From DASZIT01 sp963709665 (GTDB lineage: Bacteria > Actinomycetota > Acidimicrobiia > Acidimicrobiales > RAAP-2): a stretch of 64,000 nt of DNA. The DNA is taken from assembly GCA_963709665.1 (NCBI GenBank), contig CAVPWU010000011.1:1-64000 (forward strand), read 5' to 3'. Positions 8,848 through 17,855 of the stretch are shown here, one piece after another. The first letter of the stretch is position 1. The number at the start of each line of letters is the position of its first letter. Under the pieces are notes generated by a model that saw only the letters and a list, made by a program, of their open reading frames with translations, did no database searches and was not told the origin of the DNA. The position numbers and the translations under genes were made by a program.

Positions 8848-9681
8848 GGGCGCCTGCCAACGCCCGTTCGGCGATGGTCCGGCTCCACGGCCGCACCAGG
8901 TGACGCAGCCGGGTGCACGACTCCTCGCCGAGCACCTCCCAGCACGGGAGCGCCAGTCTGTCGGTCAGGTCCTCGACCTCCCGGCGGGCCTGACGACCGG
9001 CGTCGGTCAGGGTTCCGTCCTCGGCCAGCCACCCCCGCTCCCGGACCGAGGTCTCGCCGGCCGCCCACTCGTCGTCGGACCAGGCCCGTGACGTCTGGAG
9101 CACGCCGGGCGGGAGGTCGCCGGTGGCCTGATGGACGACCAGGGCCTCGACCCCGGTCAGGCCGGCGGTCACCAGGGCGGCGACGTGCCCGTCACCGCGG
9201 AACTCCCGCAGCAGCGTCTGGGCGTGCCACAGCACCAGATGGGGGTCAGTGGAGGACGGCCACGGCAGGGCGGCGTGGGCGGCATACAGCGGGCGGCCCT
9301 CCGGCCGGCACCCGTCGGTGGCCCGACGGGCGAGCTCGGCGGCCTCGGTCATCTCCGGGGCCCCGACGGCGTCCCCCAGCATCCGTCGCAACGCCCGGTC
9401 GGCGGCCGCCTGCCGAGCCTCCAGGACCCGTGACGGGTCGCTCAGCGCCCAGCCCCCGGGAGGGCGCCCCGGACCAGATCCGGGTTGAAGTTGTAGAAGG
9501 TGGCGATCACCACGTCGGGCGGCACCGGGCCCAGGGCGGCTGACCGCGACGCGAAGTAGCCCATGCGCCGGCCCTTCAGGCCGGCGGCCGCATAGGCCTG
9601 GTGGGCTTCGGGGACGAAGTAGATCATCCCGTGCACCGGTTCGAGGGTGCGGTGCATGCGGTGGGACACGCCGGGGTCCAT
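8825..9681 (-). CDS. SCO6745-like protein, copy 1 (frame break near 9455)
   Basis: Read across one frame break, this is a protein of about 285 residues. The N-terminal part (MDPGVSHRMHRTLEPVHGM...ALPG) ends at 9442 in its own frame. The rest (from RRMLGDAVGAPEM to ALTVDDGD) continues in the next frame. A missing base in the G-run near 9455 would restore the join, as shown by the homologous join in copy 2 (IPGAWALASPSRVLEAR). The family is widespread in actinobacteria and uncharacterised, with conserved WHAxTLLREFRGDGH. The start was set by alignment with copy 2. It follows the MFS gene on the same strand and may be co-transcribed. Confidence 0.65.
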
Positions 9682-9787
9682 CTGCTCAGACTGCCACGCC
9701 GACACCAGGTGTCCGGTGTCCGCCCGGGCCGGACCCCCGTCGATCCGGACCTGCGGGGACGCGGCCCGCCGCCCCCCCCACGCCGGG

Positions 9788-11254
9788 TCAGGACTGGGGC
9801 TCGCGAGCGTGCATGGGGAGCTTGAACACCAGGAGCAACGTGGCGCCCAACGGCACCAGGCACGCCCAGGCCGTGACGGCCAGCGCCCGGGTCGGCGAGC
9901 TGGCGTCGAACGCCGAGAAGAAGATGGTGCCCAGCACGGCCACCCCCAGGGCGCTCGACAGCTGCTGGACGGCCTCGAGCACGCCGGACGCCGAGCCCAC
10001 CTGGTCCATACCGACGCCGGCCAGGATGAAGTCGAACAGTTGGCCCAGACTCACCCCGGCACCCAGACCGATCAGAAACAGCCCGGGGGCGAGGTCCAGC
10101 GTCGAGACGACGTGGGCGCCGGTCACCGTCAGAGCCAGCACCACGGTGCCGGCGGCGACGACCACCACCCCGAGGTGGAGCAGGTGGCGGCCGAGCCGTC
10201 CGACCAGTGCCATCCCGGCACCCATCCCGGCGATCATGCCCACCACCATCGCCATCAGGGTCAGCCCGGCGTGGACGGGGGAGAAGTGCTCCCCCAGCTG
10301 GGCGAACAGCGAGACGCAGAGCACCAGGCCACCGAAGGCGCCGAAGAAGGCCAGGGCGACCAGGATGCCGCTGGTGTAGGTGCGGTTGGTCAGCAGCCCG
10401 GGCTCGATCAGCGGATCACTCCCCCGCCGACGCTCCCACAGCCCGAAGGCGCCGAGCAGGACCGCCCCGGTGGCCAGGGACAGGAACGTCCAGGCCGGCC
10501 ACCCGTCGGCCCGGCCCTGGATCAGCGGGTAGATGACCGCCGTCAACGCCAGGCCGATCAGCACCATCCCGCCGGTGTCGAGGCGCAGGCCCGGATGGGC
10601 GACGGTCCTCGGCAGCACCCGGACGGCCCCGACCAGGGCGACGATGCCGATGGGCACGTTGATCAGGAACACCAGCCGCCACCCGATCCCCCACAGGTCG
10701 GCCTCCACCAGGGCACCGGCCAGGATGGGGGCGGCCAGGATGGACAGACCCATCATGGGACCGAAGGCGCCGAACACCTTGGTCAGCTCGTCCTCGGCGA
10801 AGACCTCCTTGATCATCCCGAACCCCTGCGGGATCATCAGCGCCCCGAACCCGCCCTGCAGCACCCGGAAGGCGATCAGTGCCGAGGGCGAGGGGGCCAG
10901 GGCGCAGGCGGCGGACATCACCGTGAAGCCGGCGGAGCCGATCAGGAACAGCCGCCGGCGCCCGAACATGTCACCCAGGCGGGCGCCGGCGATGAGGAAC
11001 ACGGCGAAGGCCAGCGTGTAGCCGGCCGGCAGCCACTGCAGGAAGGTGGCACTGCCGCCGAGCGCCACCCGGATCGACGGACCGGCCACGTTGACGATGG
11101 TGGCGTCCATCAGGTCCATGATGTTGGCGGCGATCACCACGGCGAACACCAGCCAGCGCACCGGATTGCGGACGACCGCCGACGTGGCGCGGCTGGCGCC
11201 CGTCCCCGGGCCTCCCGTCGTCACCACCGCGGCTGCCTCCCCACTCGTCTCCAC
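9788..11254 (-). CDS. DHA2-family MFS exporter, TetR-linked
   Basis: 488 residues, about 14 membrane helices. Signatures are IMDLMDATIVNVAGPSIRV in helix 1, GARLGDMFGRRRLFLIG (motif A) and an RVLQGGFGALMIPQG segment in helix 4. It is divergent from a TetR regulator at 11320 with only 65 bases between them, the usual arrangement for a self-regulated multidrug exporter. GTG start at 11254. The SCO6745-like gene follows on the same strand after about 100 bases. The transported compound is unknown. Confidence 0.88.
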   Translation of the reverse strand: METSGEAAAVVTTGGPGTGASRATSAVVRNPVRWLVFAVVIAANIMDLMDATIVNVAGPSIRVALGGSATFLQWLPAGYTLAFAVFLIAGARLGDMFGRRRLFLIGSAGFTVMSAACALAPSPSALIAFRVLQGGFGALMIPQGFGMIKEVFAEDELTKVFGAFGPMMGLSILAAPILAGALVEADLWGIGWRLVFLINVPIGIVALVGAVRVLPRTVAHPGLRLDTGGMVLIGLALTAVIYPLIQGRADGWPAWTFLSLATGAVLLGAFGLWERRRGSDPLIEPGLLTNRTYTSGILVALAFFGAFGGLVLCVSLFAQLGEHFSPVHAGLTLMAMVVGMIAGMGAGMALVGRLGRHLLHLGVVVVAAGTVVLALTVTGAHVVSTLDLAPGLFLIGLGAGVSLGQLFDFILAGVGMDQVGSASGVLEAVQQLSSALGVAVLGTIFFSAFDASSPTRALAVTAWACLVPLGATLLLVFKLPMHAREPQS

Positions 11255-11270
11255 CCGGGCTCCTTACTGA

Positions 11271-11319
11271 GTACGTTGTTCGCAGTACTAACGGTACCAG
11301 ACTGGGTACACTGTTCGCA
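11271..11319. promoter_or_regulatory. Divergent operator/promoter region of MFS-tetR pair
   Basis: Two direct repeats, GTACGTTGTTCGCA (11271-11284) and GTACACTGTTCGCA (11306-11319), flank a GTACTAACGGTACC element. The second repeat ends at the tetR ATG. TACACT (11307-11312) fits an actinobacterial -10 box seven bases before that ATG, so the tetR transcript may be leaderless. The repeats are the likely TetR binding sites. Confidence 0.5.
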
Positions 11320-12039
11320 ATGAGCTCGAGCCACAGCGTCATCTGGGGCCGCCCCGAACGGGCCGCCCACGGTCCCGCCCCGTCGCTCTCCCGCCAGGAG
11401 ATCGCCCAGGCCGCGGTGGACCTGGCCGACACCCATGGCATCGAGGCGGTCTCCATGCGGGCCCTGGCCGTCGCCCTCGGTGTCGGGCCGGCGTCGCTCT
11501 ACCGCTACGTCGCCCGGAAGGACGAGCTCATCGAGCTGATGGTCGACGCGGTGATGGGGAGCGATCTGCAGTTCGACGTCAGCGGGGACTGGCGGCAGGG
11601 CCTGCGCTCGTTCGCCCACGGACTACGGGCGATGACCCTCCGCCACCCCTGGATGGCCGCCCTGAGCGCCGGCCTCCGCGGGTTCGGCCCCCAGGAGGCC
11701 GAGGTCTACGAGCGGGTGCTCGGCACCGTCGACGGTCTCGGCCTGGAGATCGACGAGATGCTGGTGATGATCGAGACGCTGGGCGCCTTCGTCCGTGGTC
11801 GGGTGCTCGAGGAGATCTCCGAACAGGAGGCGGTCCGGCGCTCCGGCATCGACCAGGAGGAGTGGATGGCGACCCAGGCCCCCTACATCCAGAGTCTGAT
11901 CGAGAGCGGCCGCTACCCGCTGCTCACCCGCGTCGTCTTCGATGCTCGCGCCCCCCACGATCCGGCCCGCCTGGAGCACGGCTTCGACCGGGGGCTCGAC
12001 TGCGTCCTCGACGGTCTCGCCACCATGCTTCCCGGGTAG
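11320..12039 (+). CDS. TetR/AcrR-family transcriptional repressor
   Basis: 239 residues. The N-terminal TetR helix-turn-helix spans about residues 20-75 (LSRQEIAQAAVDLADTHGIE, VSMRALAVALGVGPASLYRYV), and the C-terminal half is an all-helical ligand-binding domain of the tetracycline-repressor type. It is divergent from the DHA2 exporter at 9788-11254, which is its most likely target, together with itself through the repeats at 11271-11319. The inducer cannot be deduced. Confidence 0.88.
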   Translation: MSSSHSVIWGRPERAAHGPAPSLSRQEIAQAAVDLADTHGIEAVSMRALAVALGVGPASLYRYVARKDELIELMVDAVMGSDLQFDVSGDWRQGLRSFAHGLRAMTLRHPWMAALSAGLRGFGPQEAEVYERVLGTVDGLGLEIDEMLVMIETLGAFVRGRVLEEISEQEAVRRSGIDQEEWMATQAPYIQSLIESGRYPLLTRVVFDARAPHDPARLEHGFDRGLDCVLDGLATMLPG

Positions 12040-12079
12040 CTGTTCCGTAGTGGAGGGTCGGGCGCTCCGGTTGCGGTGA

Positions 12080-12589
12080 TCAGGCCGCCCGCTGATCGAG
12101 CGCCCCCACCACCAGCAGCCAGGCGGCCGTGATCATGTAACAGGTGTTGACCACCATGGCGGTGGCGGCGAGGTACAGACCGGCCAGGTACCCGACGAAG
12201 AAGATGGCGGCACCGGTCATCTCGGCCAGGTGGACGAGGCTGCCGCCGACGATCCGGGAGGTGCTGAGACCGTCGCTCATCCGGAGGGCGTTGACGTAGC
12301 CCCGGACGAACACCGCCGCCGAGATCCCGGCGACGATGAACAGCTCGGCGCCGATGGCCCGGTGGGTCTGGGCCCCCATCAGCACCAGCGCGCAGCGCAG
12401 GAAGATCAGGGCCAGACCGGTCAGGGTGTTGATGGCCCGATTGCGGTGGGTGGCGTCGACCAGGACTTCCTTGAGGTTGAGCGACATGGCCACGAACACC
12501 AGGCCGGTGAGGGTGATCGCCCCGGTGCCGACCAGCAGGAAGAAGTTGCTCCACTGCTCCGGGCGGTATAGATCGACGGCGACCGCCAT
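12080..12589 (-). CDS. Hypothetical integral membrane protein
   Basis: 169 residues from ATG 12589 (MAVAVDLYRPEQW). Five predicted helices include FFLLVGTGAITLTGLVFVAM, ALIFLRCALVLMG, ELFIVAGISAAVFV, AAIFFVGYLAGLYL and YMITAAWLLVVGAL. No catalytic motif is visible and I do not recognise a characterised family. It lies downstream of the fusion gene on the same strand (gap 93 bases) and converges with tetR. Confidence 0.65.
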   Translation of the reverse strand: MAVAVDLYRPEQWSNFFLLVGTGAITLTGLVFVAMSLNLKEVLVDATHRNRAINTLTGLALIFLRCALVLMGAQTHRAIGAELFIVAGISAAVFVRGYVNALRMSDGLSTSRIVGGSLVHLAEMTGAAIFFVGYLAGLYLAATAMVVNTCYMITAAWLLVVGALDQRAA

Positions 12590-12682
12590 GGGTGGATGGT
12601 AACGCCCGGTCGGGTCCGGGGCGGGGTGGGACCGGGTCGTCCTCCGGCGGCAGACGCCCATCGGCCGGATGGCACCCTCGGA

Positions 12683-14920
12683 TCAGCCGAGGATCTCGAC
12701 GTACCCGTCGGCGCCGTGGAGACGGACCCGCTGCCCGTCGGTGAGGAGCGAGGTGGCCTGGTCGACACCGACCACCGCCGGCACCCCGTACTCCCGGGCG
12801 ATCACGGCGCCGTGGGTCATCGGTCCCCCCACCTCGGTCACCAGGCCGGCGACGGCCACGAAGGCCGGGGTCCAGCTCGGGTCGGTGTAGGCGGTGACCA
12901 GGATGTCCCCCGGCTCGAGATCGGCGTCGGCCAGGTCGGGGATGACCCGGGCCCGCCCCTCGACGGTCCCGGCGGAGGCGGCCAGGCCGACCAGAGCACC
13001 GGCCGGGACGTCGAGCCGTCGGTGCGTCCCGTCGAGGACCTCCCCCTCCGAGGTGAACACCCGGGGGGGCCGGAGCCCCCGGTACGAGCGGAAGGCGTCC
13101 CGCCGCCGACGGATGAGCGGTGCATCCGCCCGGCGGCTGCGCACCACCTCCTCCAACTCCTGGAACCGGAGGTAGAAGATGTCGTCCGGTGCCCCCAACA
13201 CCCGATCCCGGACCAGCCGTCCGCCCTCGGCCAACAGTGCCTGTTTGTAGACGAAGTACCGGCTGACCATCCCGCACTTCGGGTACTCCCGGTAGCCGCT
13301 GAAGGCCCGGACCCGGTCGATCATCACCTTGGTCTCCGCCGCCCGGTGCTCCCCGTCCGGGAGCGCCCGCAGGCGCTCGAGCACCTCCTTCTCCTTGGCC
13401 TGCGCCTCGAGTCGGCCCTGCTCGAACCGCCGCTCGCCGGCGCCGGGCTCGAAGTTCCGGATGTTGCCGAGGAGGAGGGGGACCAGGGTGGTGGGGCGCT
13501 CGCTCCATCGGGGCCGGGTGATGTCGATCTCCCCGGCGCACCGCATGCCGTAGGTGTCGAGAAAGCCGGCCAGGGCGTCCCGGGCCTCCACCCCACCCTC
13601 CAACCCGGCCAGGTCGTCGAGGAAGTGTTCGTCCCCGGCCCGCTCCAGGTAGGCCACCACCTCCGGATACGGGCGGATGACATCGGCCACGTCCAGCAGG
13701 GCCAGTCCCATCTCCGAGGTGACGTTGCCGGGCGCCGACTGGGCCAGGGCGTCGGCCGCCTGCTTCTCGCCCAGCCAGGTCTGCAGGTGCTCGTTGAGCC
13801 ACCAGCTGGCGTCCATGAACGCCAGGATGGCCTGGAGTCCCTGGGGGTCGAACAGCGTCCGACGCAGCTCCTCGATGTCCGTCCGGATGAAGTCGAGCAG
13901 CGCCGACCCCGACAGGGTCCGGATGTGCTCCCGGAGGGCGGCGATGGAGGCCCGGCTGCGCTCGATCAGCCCGGCGACGACGGCCGGATCGACCTCGACG
14001 GGGTCCGGAGCGCCACCGCCGAACCGCCAGGCGGGGCTGTCGTCCGTCCTCGTGGGGATGAAGCCGTCGCGTTCGAGCACCGACCGGAGCGCCTCCCCGA
14101 TGCGCGGATCGGATCGCCCTAGCGTCTCGAGCAGACCGGCCCGGGCGGTCGGCGAACCCAGCACCGGGGCGACGTCGACGAACAGCCGCCCGCCGGCCTC
14201 CGCCATGGGCCGGGGGGTGGTCAGCTGCCACAGCGACAGCCCCAGGGGCTTCATCGGGTCGGTCATCATCTGCTGATGGCCGACGGAGGCCTCGGCGGCC
14301 GCCCACTCCACCTCCGACCAGGCACGCGAGACCCGGAGCACGCCCGGTGGGAGTTCCCCCGTGGCCTGATGGACGACCAGCGCCTCGATCCCGGTGAGCC
14401 CGGCACCCACCAGGGCGGCGACATGCCCGTCGCCGCGGAACTCCCGCAACAGCGTCTGAGCGTGCCACAGCACCAGATGCGGGTCGGCCGGGGATGGCCA
14501 CGGAAGTGACGCATGGCCGGCGTAGAGCGGGCGCCCCTCGGGCCGGCACCCTTCGGTGGCTCGGCGGGCGAGCTGGGCGGCCTCGTTCATCTCACGGGTG
14601 GTGATGGCCTCCCCCAGCAGCCGACGCAATGCCCGGTCGGCAGCCTCGACGCGAGCCTCCAGGACCCGCGAGGGGCTGGCCAACGCCCAGGCCCCGGGGA
14701 TGGCACGCCGGACCAGGTCCGGGTGGAAGTTGTAGAAGGTGGCCATCACGACCTCCGTCGGCACCGGGCCCATGGCAGCGGACCGGGATGCGAAGTAGCC
14801 CATGCGTCGGCCCTTCAGGCCCGCGGCGGAGTAGGCCTCGTGAGCTTCCGGGACGAAGTAGATCATCGCGTGAACCGGCTCGAGCGTGCGATGCATGCGG
14901 TGGGAGACGGACGGGTCCAC
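12683..14920 (-). CDS. SCO6745-like N-terminus fused to rifampin phosphotransferase/PEP-synthase C-terminus
   Basis: About 745 residues from GTG 14920 (aligned with the ATG of copy 1; ATG 14896 is possible). Residues 1 to about 212 are a close SCO6745-like copy of the gene at 8825-9681. Near 14282 the frame runs straight into GHQQMMTDPMKPLGLSLWQ, which in rifampin phosphotransferases begins the central antibiotic-binding domain. The rest follows that family: CGMVSRYFVYKQALL, DDIFYLRFQELEE, then a swivelling phosphohistidine domain with GGPMTHGAVIAREYGVPAV carrying the catalytic His. The N-terminal ATP-grasp domain (about 300 residues) is absent, so rifampin phosphorylation from ATP should not be possible. 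It may be a recombination product, an assembly chimera or a new protein. Confidence 0.75.
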   Translation of the reverse strand: MDPSVSHRMHRTLEPVHAMIYFVPEAHEAYSAAGLKGRRMGYFASRSAAMGPVPTEVVMATFYNFHPDLVRRAIPGAWALASPSRVLEARVEAADRALRRLLGEAITTREMNEAAQLARRATEGCRPEGRPLYAGHASLPWPSPADPHLVLWHAQTLLREFRGDGHVAALVGAGLTGIEALVVHQATGELPPGVLRVSRAWSEVEWAAAEASVGHQQMMTDPMKPLGLSLWQLTTPRPMAEAGGRLFVDVAPVLGSPTARAGLLETLGRSDPRIGEALRSVLERDGFIPTRTDDSPAWRFGGGAPDPVEVDPAVVAGLIERSRASIAALREHIRTLSGSALLDFIRTDIEELRRTLFDPQGLQAILAFMDASWWLNEHLQTWLGEKQAADALAQSAPGNVTSEMGLALLDVADVIRPYPEVVAYLERAGDEHFLDDLAGLEGGVEARDALAGFLDTYGMRCAGEIDITRPRWSERPTTLVPLLLGNIRNFEPGAGERRFEQGRLEAQAKEKEVLERLRALPDGEHRAAETKVMIDRVRAFSGYREYPKCGMVSRYFVYKQALLAEGGRLVRDRVLGAPDDIFYLRFQELEEVVRSRRADAPLIRRRRDAFRSYRGLRPPRVFTSEGEVLDGTHRRLDVPAGALVGLAASAGTVEGRARVIPDLADADLEPGDILVTAYTDPSWTPAFVAVAGLVTEVGGPMTHGAVIAREYGVPAVVGVDQATSLLTDGQRVRLHGADGYVEILG

Positions 14921-15257
14921 CTCCTCAGACTGCCATGCGGGCGGTGGCCTCTCCTGAGCCCGACCGTGACGTGACGGGCCGACCGCCGTCGTCGGCGGAC
15001 CGGCCATGGGTTCCGCAGCTGGGACACCCCTCGAGGCACGACGGGGTCGCCACGGAGCCGGCGGGATCCGAGCCCCCTCGTGAGGGGTCGCCCCGGCCAG
15101 GTCGGTGGCACGGGAGCCGAGGTGACCCCCGATGCCACCGGGGTCTGCCCGGGCCGGCTCCGGAGCGTGGGCCCTTCGGCCCTGGTCCGACCCGGGTGCC
15201 GACCGTAGGGTCGAAGGTGGAGGCCACGGAGGCGTCCGGAAAGTGCAGGTCGGCCAC
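14921..15257. other. Intergenic region without recognisable gene
   Basis: 337 bases between the divergent fusion gene and a small plus-strand gene. Frames here lack recognisable protein sequence. A short inverted repeat CCCCTC-GT-GAGGGG lies at 15074-15087. Promoters for both flanking genes are expected here, but I see no clear consensus boxes. Confidence 0.4.
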
Positions 15258-15605
15258 ATGACCCCTACCGACGGCAGGACCATCACCATCGTGGGGCGGA
15301 CCACGGCAGAGGAGATCGGCGACCGCGTCGAGATCGAGTGGAAGCTGAGTGGGGCTCCCGAACTGGAGTGGGCCGAGGTCTTCCAGATGGCCGACGTGGC
15401 GGAACGCCAGGGGACCCTCGAATGGGTGGTCGGTGGTGGACCCGACGTGCTGGCCGACGCCGTCCGCTGGTTCGTCCCGACCGAGCACGTGGAGGATGCC
15501 GACGCCGAGGTACGGTACCGGCTGAGGGTGGCCAACGACCGGTTGGCGGCCGCCGGCGGCGGTGCGGGGACCGGGGTCGGCGCCGACCCGCCCCCCGACC
15601 ACTGA
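15258..15605 (+). CDS. Hypothetical protein
   Basis: 115 residues (MTPTDGRTITIVGRTT..., then EIEWKLSGAPELEWAEVFQM) with a small mixed alpha/beta look and an alanine/glycine-rich C-terminal tail. No motif or family recognised. It ends five bases before the GTG of the following MFS exporter, so the two probably form an operon. Confidence 0.55.
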   Translation: MTPTDGRTITIVGRTTAEEIGDRVEIEWKLSGAPELEWAEVFQMADVAERQGTLEWVVGGGPDVLADAVRWFVPTEHVEDADAEVRYRLRVANDRLAAAGGGAGTGVGADPPPDH

Positions 15606-15610
15606 GCCCG

Positions 15611-17383
15611 GTGCCTCCCACGGCCCCGGCGCCCGAGCGCCCGACCCGCCGCCCGGCGGCGCTCGCCGTGCTGTGCATCGCCGTGCTCATGGTGAACCTC
15701 GACAACACCATCCTGAATGTGGCCCTGCCGACCCTGGTGTTCCACCTGGATGCCGGAACCGAGGAGCTGCAGTGGATCGTCGATGCCTACGCCCTCGTCT
15801 TCGGAGGGGTGATGCTGACCTGCGGGAGCCTGGCCGACCGCATCGGGCGTCGGAAACTGTTCGTGCTCGGCCTGGCCGTCTTCGGGGCGGGTTCCCTCGG
15901 GGCCGCCTTCGCCTCGGGCGTCGATCCTCTGATCGCCTGGCGGGCGGTGATGGGGGCGGGGGCGGCGGCCACCATCCCCTCCGGTCTGTCCATCGTCAAC
16001 GACCTCTTCCGCCGGCCGGCCGAGCGGGCCCGGGCGGTCGGGGTGTGGTCCGGGACCATCGGCCTGGGCATCGCCGTCGGGCCGGTGGCCGGGGGCCTCC
16101 TCCTGTCGAGGTTCTGGTGGGGCTCGATCTTCCTGGTCAACGTCCCTGTGGTGGTGGTGGGGATCGTCGGAGCCATGGTCTGGGTGCCCGAGTCCCACGA
16201 CCACGCCGCCCGACGGCCCGATCCGCTCGGCGCCGTCCTCACCATCAGCGGTCTCGGCCTGGTCCTGTGGGCGATCATCGAGGGCCCGGACCGCGGGTGG
16301 ACGTCGCCCTCCGTACTCGGCGCCCTCCTCGGGGGCCTGGCGGTGACCACCGGGTTCCTTCTCTGGGAGCACCACTGTGATCACCCCATGCTGCCGCTGG
16401 GCCTCTTCCGCTCCCGCCGATTCAGTATCGCCGTCGTGGCCGTCGCCCTGGGGGTCTTCGCCCTTCTGGGTGGGCTGTTCATGGAGACCCAGTTCCTTCA
16501 GTTCGCGCTGGGGTTCTCGCCGCTGAAGGCCGGGCTGTGCATCGTTCCCATCGCCGTGGTCCTCGCTGTCGGAGCGCTCGGCGCCACCGTGGTCGTGTCC
16601 GCGGTGGGCACCAAGCTGACGGCGGCCGCCGGTCTCGGGCTGATCACCGGTGGCCTGGTGCAGATCGCCGCCGCCTCGTCGGTCACCGCCGACCTTCCCC
16701 GGATCCTCCCGGGCATGCTGCTCATGGGCCTGGGCGCCGGGCTGCTGATGCCGACCGCCACCGACTCGGTGCTGGGCACGCTCCCCCACGGGGACAGCGG
16801 CGTCGGTTCGGCCACCAACAGCACCGCCATGCAGGTGGGAGGGGCGCTGGGCGTCGCCGTGGTGGGGAGCGTCCTCTCCAGTCGGTTCCAGGGCACGCTG
16901 GTGCCGGCGCTGGCACAGCGTCCGGTGCCGCCGGCCGCCAGGCAGGCCATCCTCGGATCCCTCGGAGGGGCGCTGGCCGTCGCCCGCCTCGTCGGGGGGC
17001 CGTTGGGCGAGGCCCTGGCCCACCTGGCCCGTGCCGGCTTCTCGCTGGGGAGCCACGATGCGCTGCTGGCTGCGGCCGGCGTCACCGCCGCCGGGACGGT
17101 GTTGGTGCTGGTGGCGCTGCCGGGGTCACCGGGGGCCACCGGCCGGCACGGCGGCGGACGCCGACGCCGGGACGAGCCGGGGTCGGGGACCGGCCCGGAG
17201 ACCGGGGTCCGCCCGGCCCACGGGGCCGTGGGTCACGGCATCACCTCGGTCGGCCGTCCCGGCCGCCGCCCGGGCGATCCGAGGGGCCGGGTGTCGGCGC
17301 CGGCCGGTGGATCCCGTTCCGTTGTCGAAGCCCCCCGACCCAACGGCACGCTCCACTCCACCGCCGGCCATCTTCACAGCTGA
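15611..17383 (+). CDS. DHA2-family MFS exporter with long polar tail
   Basis: About 590 residues from GTG 15611. About 14 helices, with MVNLDNTILNVALPTLVFHL in helix 1, motif A CGSLADRIGRRKLFVLG and a VGPVAGGLLLSR motif C-like segment. After the last helix (VLVLVALPGSPG) there is an unusual tail of roughly 85 residues rich in Gly, Arg and Pro, probably disordered or partly untranslated if an undetected frame break precedes it. It directly follows the small gene at 15258. No dedicated regulator adjoins it. Confidence 0.82.
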   Translation: MPPTAPAPERPTRRPAALAVLCIAVLMVNLDNTILNVALPTLVFHLDAGTEELQWIVDAYALVFGGVMLTCGSLADRIGRRKLFVLGLAVFGAGSLGAAFASGVDPLIAWRAVMGAGAAATIPSGLSIVNDLFRRPAERARAVGVWSGTIGLGIAVGPVAGGLLLSRFWWGSIFLVNVPVVVVGIVGAMVWVPESHDHAARRPDPLGAVLTISGLGLVLWAIIEGPDRGWTSPSVLGALLGGLAVTTGFLLWEHHCDHPMLPLGLFRSRRFSIAVVAVALGVFALLGGLFMETQFLQFALGFSPLKAGLCIVPIAVVLAVGALGATVVVSAVGTKLTAAAGLGLITGGLVQIAAASSVTADLPRILPGMLLMGLGAGLLMPTATDSVLGTLPHGDSGVGSATNSTAMQVGGALGVAVVGSVLSSRFQGTLVPALAQRPVPPAARQAILGSLGGALAVARLVGGPLGEALAHLARAGFSLGSHDALLAAAGVTAAGTVLVLVALPGSPGATGRHGGGRRRRDEPGSGTGPETGVRPAHGAVGHGITSVGRPGRRPGDPRGRVSAPAGGSRSVVEAPRPNGTLHSTAGHLHS

Positions 17384-17480
17384 CGCTACGGGAGCTCGAG
17401 GCTGGCGTTACGGAGCGGTCCGTACCGTGGCCGGTGAGGAGGTGAGCGGTGCTTCCCCCAACCAGCCCGCTCCACGAACC

Positions 17481-17783
17481 ATGCACTTCATCGACAGGGC
17501 GATCGCCAGCTTGAACGAACAGATGGGCGAGGGCAGGCGCTGGAGCGGCCGCACGCAGTCCCGGGCCAGCTGGTCGCCCGAGCAGCTCCGTCACCAGCTC
17601 CGTCTCCCGGTGGGCGGGACCCCCGACCCGACGGCCCGGACGGAGGTCCGGCCCGGACCCGCAGGAGGAGACCTCCCGGGTACCGCGCCGGGGCGGGAGC
17701 GGGACCTGGTGGCCACGCCCCGGCGTGGGCTGCCGAACGGGGTGGCCCGGGTCCTCCACCCGTCGATGGGACCCCCGGTGTGA
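17481..17783 (+). CDS. Small hypothetical protein
   Basis: 100 residues from ATG 17481. The first 45 (MHFIDRAIASLNEQMGEG..., SWSPEQLRHQLRLPVGG) look like a genuine helical peptide, while the remainder is Pro/Arg-rich. No family recognised. It converges with the TlpA-like gene; the stop lies within TGATCCC, which pairs with GGGATCA at 17818-17824 and could form a weak hairpin. Confidence 0.35.
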   Translation: MHFIDRAIASLNEQMGEGRRWSGRTQSRASWSPEQLRHQLRLPVGGTPDPTARTEVRPGPAGGDLPGTAPGRERDLVATPRRGLPNGVARVLHPSMGPPV

Positions 17784-17855
17784 TCCCGGGTGCGGCGCTC
17801 GGCCGGGCAGGCCGGAGGGGATCATCGCCACCGACGCCGGTCGTCCCGGGGTCCC

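Noticed and set aside
15070..15090. CCCCTC-GT-GAGGGG as a transcription terminator
   Set aside because: A two-base loop cannot form a stable hairpin, and both flanking genes diverge from this region, so no terminator is expected.
14921..17056. Long minus-strand frame continuing upstream of the fusion gene for about 700 codons
   Set aside because: It is antisense to the MFS exporter at 15611-17383 and has the Gly/His/Gln/Arg-rich composition typical of shadow frames in GC-rich DNA; the family start aligns near 14920.
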